A stretch of 23,486 nt of DNA from Cerioporus squamosus (taxonomy: Eukaryota; Basidiomycota; Agaricomycetes; Polyporales; Polyporaceae): assembly GCA_022592435.1 (NCBI GenBank), contig JABYQS010000422.1, forward strand, positions 1 through 23,486, read 5' to 3'. The translations under genes were made by a program, and so were the position numbers. The notes under the pieces are model-generated. The model did not search any database. It saw only the letters and a program-made list of their open reading frames with translations, and had not been told where the DNA came from. This document shows, one piece after another, positions 17,122 through 23,486 of the stretch. Each line of letters begins with the position of its first letter. The stretch's first letter is position 1.

Positions 17122-18786
17122 CTAGGTATCAGGACTACGGGTTGAAGGCCCGTGCTCAGATATCCTGTTACATCCCGTGCTCCAAGACACCCAACTCCGG
17201 ACTCAACTCCGACCGGACTCCGGTTCGTCCGTTGACTCATACTTACTTCCTCATCCTTTCGTTGTGACTCATCCTTACTACGATACTTACCCCTTACTAT
17301 CCGCTCCCTCGGACTCCGATCACCTCCGCAGTCCCGATAGTATTACCCGTTTGTATCCGCACTTGTATCCACTTGTATCCGCACTTACCTCCATTTCCTA
17401 TTGGCTACTTACTTGCTTCCGCCTTGGCACCGGACTCCGACTCCTGTCTCTACTTTTAGCTTACCCCTTTCGGACCTCCGGACTTTAGTATTTAAGTCTG
17501 CTTGTATTCTCCCTTAGACCTCAGTTCTGATATCTCGTTTACTTCCCTCTTATCCTTCTCGGTATCAACAACTCAATCTATTGCCTTCTCTTCTGAAACC
17601 CGTCCGCACCTCCGTCCGGACTTCCGACCTCCGACCTCCGACCTCCGTCTTCCGACTCTGGTCACTCGGCTTCTGGCTCTTTGGTTCACTCTCTGCTTGA
17701 CTTCCTCCTTCGTTGCTTACTCCGGTATAAACTCCGGAGTTCTGTTCCTTTGCAAATAGAAGACACATTGCGTCTCCTCAGGGTGTTGGTCAATAACTTT
17801 GCCGAAGTCTTCACCTCCGCGCTGCCTTCGGACTTCGGACTTCGGACTTCCTTCCGGAGTTTGACTTGGCACGCACAGTCTTAACATATCCCGGAAGCAG
17901 GGCCTTCGAGACCGGGGGGCACGTCGTCCAGAATCCAGTGCGGAAAAACCTCGTGTGCAGGGTCCAACGCCTCCTGAGGCATGTCAGTAATATCAAGACA
18001 TATATACAAACGAACTCACCAGGAATTCAGCCTCCGCAAATGCCCGGATTTGCTCACATACGTCCTCGCCTGGGGGAGGACGAACGATGCCTGGAGTGTG
18101 GTAAAGGACGTCCGCTTTGATGAGGATCTGTTTGTATACCTCGATGTACCAGGCATCTGAGTCGTCCCTGTCGAGCGAGATGTAGGCGAGGATACACACC
18201 AGGCTCCTTAACCTCCCAAACTGCCGTCTTGACACCGTGTGGAACATCGGGGAGCCCACAAACGTCTTCCAGAACTCTTCGATTCATCTTGCGTCCTTTA
18301 CGCCGTCTGCGGCCGCGCTGGGAACCACGAGCTATACATCACGTATTCAATGGACCTTTAGGACGCCATGACCGCGTTGTTACTCACCGCAAGTACGTTC
18401 TCGTGGTCCTCTACAAGCACTGCGAGATCGCGGGGCCGCAGGAAGGGATAGCGGTACCGGTCATCGCCTTAGTCGATGACGATACGAGTACTCCCAGGTG
18501 GCGGAGGACAGGGCGAGTTCGCCTCGCCATGAGGAAAGAAGAGGACGTCATAGTCCTTAGCAATGCGGGATTGAAGCGCAAGGGCCCGATGGCGCGCGGG
18601 AGAGGACCAGTCCATGTCGACCTCGGACTCCTCGTCGTCCGTGTCCCAATCCCACCCTGCAAATCCAATAGGGGCCCTGACCCGCCATAGACATTGCTCT
18701 TCCAGCAGCCATCTCGATAACATCTCCACAACACTCGGGCTTGCGAGGGGCGTCATGCTGGGGTAAACATAGGGGCACGATGTCAA
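17122..18786 (-). pseudogene. Unrecognised protein, disabled paralog of the neighbour, with LTR in its last exon
   Basis: Exon 1 (18388-18786) carries YDVLFFPHGEA and RPRDLAVLVE and is interrupted by TAA at 18469-18471, where the paralog has a Trp codon. Exon 2 covers roughly 18020-18260 (RLRSLVCILAYISLDRDD, IEVYKQILIKADVLYH, RPPPGEDV); its acceptor is unclear, and the upstream joining frame contains a stop. A 46-bp intron (17974-18019, with a TTACTGAC branch site) leads to the last exon, 17887-17973 (EALDPAHEVFPHWIL...). That exon is split by the solo LTR; the coding frame resumes beyond it and stops at TAG 17122-17124. Both introns match the paralog in position and phase. With the LTR present, the frame reads two codons across the junction (Cys, then stop TAA from LTR bases 17881-17883) and would lose only 12 residues, so the nonsense codon in exon 1 is the more damaging lesion. 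Confidence 0.72.
17166..17886 (-). mobile_element. Solo LTR of the Ty3/gypsy family, TSD TATCC
   Basis: This 721-bp sequence begins TGTTA, ends TAACA, and is closely similar along its whole length to the LTR at 1889-2608. It is flanked by a 5-bp direct repeat, TATCC, at 17161-17165 and 17887-17891. No internal element sequence is present, so it is the product of LTR-LTR recombination. A TATA-like TTAAATA on the minus strand lies near 17490-17500. Confidence 0.95.
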
Positions 18787-19138
18787 TGACTCACCTGCCG
18801 TAGTGTTTTACCAGCCTCGTACCGGGGCTGGATGGCCGTTGGACAACATCACCTGCAGAGGGGAAGTTTTGCGGGTGAGCCAGGCTGGGCACTTGGAAGT
18901 CGCTGGCGGCCAAGCGACACGCCGCGCGATCGCCTTGGGTGAGACCTCAAACGCAGCGTGTCCCTGGCCTGGCAGCGCCAGGAAAAGAAGACTCAGAGGC
19001 GGGGCCCGATGAGCCACACGCTGCGCGATAGCCTTCGGTGAGACCCTCAAACGCAGCACGTTGCTCCCCTACGAGCCGCGCCAAAAGGCGGGACTTACCT
19101 GGGTCCATGGTAGACACGGGAAGCGTGTTATGGCGGCA

Positions 19139-19173
<35 letters not shown>

Positions 19174-19395
19174 GGCGGAGACGGCCGGTGCGCACCAGCG
19201 CGCGGACGCTGGCGCCCATGATGCGTGCTAGGCAAGTCCATGGACATACGCATATACTCATATTGACGATAGACGGCTGGACATACAGTTGTGATGCAGA
19301 GGTAGGCATGGTGGCATACAGACATAACAAAGAGGGACGGAGAGACAACGCAGGCGAGGAGGTTTATGCTAGGCGTGCAAGGGGGATGATATCGA
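18787..19395. other. Non-coding gap with a 99-bp-offset repeat and a GA microsatellite
   Basis: A 47-48-bp segment is repeated at 18914-18960 and 19013-19060 (common words GCGCGAT, GCCTT, GGTGAGAC, CTCAAACGCAGC). A GA-rich simple repeat spans 19139-19174. On the minus strand several good donors (GTAAGT after an ATG near 19110) and acceptors suggest a spliced 5' leader for the pseudogene below, but I could not build a reliable exon model. Confidence 0.5.
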
Positions 19396-19654
19396 CTACG
19401 ACGACGTCGCAGGCTTCAAGACTCTCGCGAGGGCGGCCATGCCCATTGGCTTCGCAGGGTCGAGGTGTGCGATCACCTCGCGCATGCGATCGTTCGTAGG
19501 TTCCTGTTGAAGGAACCTATACACCTGATACGCGTTCTGCGACCAGTCGTCCGAGTGTTCCAGGAATGCCCCCAGGACAGTCGACGTAACCCGAGCCTTC
19601 TTGCTGTCAGTGAATGGAGTGGGCGACTCTGTCAGCGTCCCGACAACATGCGCC
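19396..19654 (-). pseudogene. C-terminal fragment of an unrecognised gene, cut by retroelement sequence
   Basis: On the minus strand a frame with no stop runs from 19654 to TAG at 19396-19398, about 86 codons. It has no start codon near its upstream end and looks like real protein: KKARVTSTVLGAFLEHSDDW, QNAYQVYRFLQQEPTNDRMR, HLDPAKPMGMAALARVL. It breaks off exactly where an LTR-like sequence begins (TGTTACG at 19655). I do not recognise the family. The N-terminal part would be to the right of the retroelement block, outside the window, or lost. Confidence 0.5.
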
Positions 19655-20135
19655 TGTTACGACTATCACAGGAGCTACCAGTAACGGACTTGTACTTTTA
19701 CTCTCACGCGATCAGTTTGTCTTATTGTACTACTAGTTAGGCAAGTCTCCAGAATATTCTTGTATATTCTAGTTCATTCTCTTTGTTACTACTACAGAAG
19801 AGTACGGACACGAGTAGTACTTACCAGAATCTTCTCTACAAGTACTAGAACATTCTTCCGCAGCTTCACAACTTGTATATAAGGGGCGACGTCTCAGAGC
19901 GACCCCCAGCTTTAAGTCTCCTTTGCGAATAACGACATGTTCCTCGTTATACTCGCTTTCACCCGATCTTACTAGTGTTCCCCTTCGATAAGGTGACCGT
20001 ACTAGTAAGAGTTCAGCATAGGCTTTATACTAGGGTTCGCCTCGGAGTAGGCAACCTGGACTAGTATATTGCAGGCGGCTGGACAGAACGACCTTTAAGG
20101 CTCTTTGGTTTAAGGTCACGCTCGAAAGCGTAACA
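19655..20135 (+). repeat. Putative plus-strand LTR with heat-shock-type promoter
   Basis: The segment is bounded by the 7-bp inverted repeat TGTTACG...CGTAACA and has a TATA box at 19876-19882 on the plus strand. The two 5-bp flanks (GCGCC and TTAGA) do not match, so it is not a simple solo LTR. It may be the 5' LTR of a truncated plus-strand element whose leader is 20136-20367. The boundaries are my best guess from the terminal repeats. Confidence 0.5.
19751..19882 (+). promoter_or_regulatory. Three heat-shock-element dyads before a TATA box
   Basis: AGAATATTCT (19751-19760), AGAATCTTCT (19826-19835) and AGAACATTCT (19847-19856) each fit nGAAnnTTCn. More TTC units follow the first one. TATATAA lies at 19876-19882, 20 bp after the last dyad. 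This is a typical layout for a heat-shock-factor-responsive promoter. Response to heat is inferred. Confidence 0.6.
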
Positions 20136-20367
20136 TTAGACTTAAAGCTCTAACTCTCCACTTATCCAAGTGCAGAGAACCACACACGACGAACCAAGAT
20201 ATCCCTTTCTCACTCGAAAGTTGAGAAAGAGACAGACAGCCAAAACGGCGGAGAACAGGATAGACCATCCTCTTCTCAGAAGACCAGGAGACGCACAGAA
20301 CCAGACGACGAACAGGGGCAAACCCTTACCCACTTTACCATCGCTTTACATTGATGAAGTCTGAACC
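20136..20367 (+). other. Retroelement leader-like segment between two opposed LTRs
   Basis: This 232-bp piece has no full gene. One frame reads 64 residues from a Met-like start at 20170 (basic, RKLRKRQTAK), which could be the start of a gag or simple chance. It is bounded by the plus-strand LTR candidate and the copia LTR, and is probably the remains of the older element's internal region. Confidence 0.35.
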
Positions 20368-20951
20368 TGTGAAGGCAAGTCGCAACGACTAGCAGACGAG
20401 TGGACAACACGAGTCCTCAGTCAGTAGAGCAAAAGACTGATAGCATAGACACAAGTACCTAGCAGACGAGTGGACAACACGAGCTACAAAGTACTTGTAA
20501 GTAAAGCATAAGTAAGCATAGGTAGGCGAGTACTTACTCCTCAGTCAGTAGAGCAAAAGACTGAGGAGACGAAGCCCAAGAGTCCCTCCTTATATACTGT
20601 GTCTGGAGTAGCATGAGTAAGCGACAGAAAGGAGAGCATAATGCTGTCTGAGTCAGAACGAGTAGGGATGACTCAGACGATGACGAAGGATGACGAAGAT
20701 ACGACAAATACGAGGTCACAAGGGCATATCTAGTACAGCCCAGAGATATCTAGAAAGAACTAGAAAGGTCCGGAGCGTTGCAGAACGCACTGGAATGGAC
20801 TGGAAACAAAGAGAAGCCAGGTAACCACATGGTTTCGTACAACGTACCCTAAAAGGAAAGGAAGAAGCATAGCCTAAGATCTAATCGTAAGAGGCTGTGC
20901 CCATAGCGCCTAATGCGCAACTAATGTCCATAGTCCATAGTAAGTTCAACA
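20368..20951 (-). repeat. 3' LTR of the Ty1/copia element
   Basis: The inner edge is well defined. On the minus strand the polypurine tract GAACGAGTGGGAG, which overlaps the pol stop, is followed directly by TGTTGAAC at 20951. The outer edge is less sure: TGTGAAGG at 20368 gives an imperfect TGT(T)GAA inverted repeat and a 584-bp LTR, while TGTTGAA at 19505 would give a perfect 7-bp match but an unusually long LTR. A TATA box lies at 20590-20596 on the minus strand. Inside are a 25-bp direct repeat (20389-20413, 20459-20483) and a 26-bp direct repeat (20415-20440, 20539-20564). A 10-bp-stem hairpin (20537-20568) lies just downstream of the expected transcript start. Confidence 0.6.
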
Positions 20952-20962
20952 CTCCCACTCGT

Positions 20963-22605
20963 TCAAGACGCGGAGGTAACAAGACCCGAATTTGCCACGA
21001 AGTACTCCATGACGTGCAGTGAAGCATTCTTGGTCAACGGATCTGCCAGATTCTCCTCACTAGGAATAGCATAGATGTCCATGTTTGGAGTCTCGGCATA
21101 TTCGCGTACGAAGTGGTAGTGCGTCTCGACGTGCTTACAACGCCGGTCGACGGCTGGGTTCAACGCAAGGTGAATAGCACCATGGTTGTCGACGCACATC
21201 GGCGTAGCCGAGCCCATGTCATCCCCTAACTCATCGCCAAACGTCCTAAGCCACATCATCTGACGAGCAGTGTCTGAGGCCGCCTTGTACTCTGCCTCAG
21301 TGGACGAGAGAGAGACGGTCTGTTGACGTCGAGATGCCCAAGACACGGCACCTCCTGCCATCAGGAAGATGAAAGCGGTCTGCGAATGCCGATCGTCGCG
21401 ATCTTCTGCCCAGTCTGAATCGGAATACGCGATCAGGCCAGCATTAGATGCACCGTCATATCGTAGGCGATAATGCGATGTACCCCGGAGATACCGTAAG
21501 ACATAGAGGAGTCTATCAAGGTGATCGTCGGCAGGGTTCGCACTGTACTTGCCCAGACGGTTGATGGCATACGAGATATCTGGTCGCGTCCCAAGACAGG
21601 CATAGAGAAGACTGCCCATCAAGCTCTGGAAACGCTGACGCAACTTCGCCGGTGCTTCTGTGGTAGCAGCTTCGATAACTGCACCAGCAGGGAGAGGAGT
21701 ACGCGCAGGCTTGCAGCTGACCATCTGATAGTTCTCGAGAATGGCCTCGATGTACTCTTCCTGGTCGATGTCAAGTGTCCGTGAGAGATGATCTCGACGT
21801 ATACGAAGACCAAGGAATCGCTGAATAGGACCCAAGTCCGTCATCTTATACTGCTTGCCAAGCGCCTTCTTGACCTTGTCGATATGCCCTCGACTGTCAC
21901 CCATGAGAAGTAGGTCGTCGACATAGAGGACAATGATCGTGACACGGTCTGGGTCTGAATCCCCCCCTTGTCGGCGATATACATAGACTCCGGCATCAGA
22001 GTATGTCCGAACAAATCCCTGTCCGATGAGCGATTCGTGAATCTTCTTGTTCCATTGGCGAGAGGCTTGCTTAAGACCGTAGATGGCCTTCTTAAGCAGA
22101 CAAACGTAGTCCTCTTTGCCTTTCATGACCCAGCCCTCGGGTTGTTCCATGTAGACCTCCTCGTCCAAGTCCCCGTTGAGGAACGCAGTCTTAACATCCA
22201 TCGCATCGATCTCCCAGTCCTCTAGGGCAGCGTGCGCCAAGAGATACCGGATAGACTCGAATCGAGCGACAGGAGAGAAGGTTTCATGGTAGTCCTTCCC
22301 GTAGACTTGCGTAAAGCCTCGTGCAACCAGACGTGCTTTGTAGCGACCGTCTGATTTACGATCATAGACCCAGCGACATGAGACAACGGATCGGTCCTTA
22401 GGACGAGGTACCAAGACCCAAGTCTTGTTCGCCATGAGAGACTCATACTCCGAACGTTCAGCCGCAATCCAATGCTCACGATCCGGTGAAGCCATGGCGT
22501 CCTTATGATGCTCAGGAATGCCAGACTTATACCGCGAATAGAAGAGAGAGGCTAGAATTGCTTCTGCTTCACGCTGATCACCGTCCTTATCCGTACGTGC
22601 ATCTA
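20963..22605 (-). CDS. pol: Ty1/copia Pol: reverse transcriptase and RNase H, open frame
   Basis: The frame is open from about 22605 to TGA at 20963-20965, roughly 547 residues; an internal Met at 22495 starts MASPDREHW. Blocks in order: W.AAERSEYESLMANKTW, KARLVARGFTQVYGKDYHETFSPVA, IDAMDVKTAFLNGDLDEEVYMEQPEG, the catalytic box VLYVDDLLL, and MGSLLYACLGTRPDI. RNase H follows with AYSDSDWAEDRDDRHSQT, SLSSTEAEY and CVDNHGAIHLA. Catalytic residues are present throughout. A one-base deletion near 22603-22606 separates it from the integrase linker, so it can no longer be made as part of a normal polyprotein. The polypurine tract overlaps the stop codon. Confidence 0.93.
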
Positions 22606-23486
22606 CTTGAGCGGAGGTTCATCACCGTAGACGTTATCTCTAGTGTGACGTTCTGGCATCTTCCCTTGTCTCTCGAGGAGAGCGACGAGGAGGAGCGTTT
22701 CCACCCTCAGGTGGATGACGACGCCGTTGGTGACGAGGAGCTTGCGGATGAGGAGCAGGTGGTGGTTGCTCAGGCTGCTGCGGTTGCTGCGGCTCTGGAG
22801 CAGGTGAGGAGCTGGAGCAGGGTCTGCAGGAGGAAAGGAGGAGGACTGAGGAGAGCGTCATCTGAATCGTCGTCGAGACGATCAGGAACAGGAAGGTCAG
22901 CATCACCGTCGGAAGGTTCCTCAGGTGGCTGGTATCAGGGAACGGACTGTCGTCGGGGGTAGCTCGACGAGTGCCGGTGTCTGCACGTGCATGAAATACG
23001 GTCTCATCGAAGATCACATCGCGAGATACTTCGACTTGACGGGTGGTCGGGTTCCATAGGCATACCCCTTTGAACCCGGCTCATAGCCCACAAACGTCCT
23101 CTCGACGGCCTTCTGGTCGAGCTTCCCTTGACGTTTGTCTTTCTGCACGTGTACGTAGGCTTTGCACCCAAACACCGGAAGTAGGAGACATCCGTGCTGC
23201 CGGTCCAGATGGTGATGGGGCACTCCCACTTAAGTCGTCTCATCGGCTGACGGTTATAGATGTGAACGGCAGCATCAAGAGCGAGCTTCCAGAATCCATG
23301 AGAAAGGCCAGCAAAGTGGAGCATGCATAGAGCCTTCTCTAGAGATCGACGGAAGCGTTCAGCTCGTCCATTGCTGAGACGTTCCTGGCATCGTCTTATC
23401 GTGCTCAATCCCAAATTCACGAAGCATGGCTTGGAACGAGTCGGACATGTACTCCCCCCCTCGATCGGATCGTACTTTCTTGATCT
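22606..23486 (-). pseudogene. pol: Ty1/copia integrase C-terminal half and linker, frame-broken
   Basis: At the right edge the minus strand reads KKVRSDRGGEYMSDSFQAML and FGIEHDKTMPGTSQQ, the integrase catalytic-core segment with the middle Asp and the region before the Glu. A two-base loss near 23368-23372 then shifts the frame into GRAERFRRSLEKALCMLHFAG and LDAAVHIYNRQPMRR. Another shift near 23180-23190 leads to VFGCKAYVHVQKDKRQGKL, and a third near 23060 to WNPTTRQVEVSRDVIFDE. A Pro/Gln-rich linker (about 22700-22850) follows, as is usual between integrase and RT. The three shifts mean no active integrase. The 5' part (gag, protease) lies outside the window. Confidence 0.88.

Noticed and set aside
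19505..20951. A single 1447-bp copia LTR with perfect TGTTGAA/TTCAACA ends
   Set aside because: It would contain two TATA boxes on opposite strands and part of a coding fragment, and GGTTCC...GGAACC around the left end is a local hairpin; two separate LTRs fit better, though this is not excluded.

Overview
The window looks like repeat-rich, accessory DNA of an Agaricomycete (mushroom-forming basidiomycete). Genes carry several 46-67 bp introns with GT...AG ends and CTNAC-like branch sites. A KDZ-type transposase sits tail-to-tail with a TET/JBP dioxygenase, a pairing known from expansions in basidiomycetes. Ty3/gypsy and Ty1/copia retrotransposons are present in several states of decay. No tRNA, rRNA or CRISPR array was seen. 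All identifications are from reading motifs; nothing was searched.

Layout. 1-2608: 5' half of a decayed Ty3/gypsy element on the minus strand (5' LTR, very short gag with a zinc knuckle, protease, reverse transcriptase running off the window edge). Gag and pol are joined by a textbook -1 frameshift signal. 2609-3983: non-coding, with short repeats and the first two copies of a 30-bp hairpin repeat. 3984-5880: a three-exon gene with an RS-rich region, two Cys6 clusters of identical spacing and an Asn/Asp-rich tail. 5881-7435: a tandem duplication, three more hairpin copies and a 601-bp hAT-type MITE with 8-bp target duplication. 7436-9885: a multi-domain gene of unknown function, frame-broken in the middle. 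9886-10627: non-coding, with a 68-bp tandem repeat. 10628-12922 (+) KDZ transposase and 12998-14792 (-) TET/JBP dioxygenase converge with 75 bp between their stops. 14793-16048: non-coding with two hairpins. 16049-16916 and 17122-18786 (-): two paralogous genes of an unrecognised family. The second is a pseudogene and has a solo gypsy LTR (17166-17886, TSD TATCC) in its last exon. 19396-19654 (-): C-terminal piece of an unrecognised gene, cut by retroelement DNA. 19655-20951: two opposed LTR-like sequences, one with a heat-shock-element array before its TATA box. 20952-23486 (-): Ty1/copia pol, with intact RT/RNase H and frame-broken integrase.

How it fits together. The only obvious functional pair is the KDZ transposase and TET/JBP enzyme. 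The family knowledge suggests a mobile element that carries its own 5-methylcytosine oxidase. The two gypsy LTR copies differ mainly by CG versus TG/CA, and several nonsense or active-site changes fit CpG transitions, which is what methylation-driven decay (or CpG-directed RIP) would leave. The oxidase gene is therefore intact in a neighbourhood that looks methylated and mutated.
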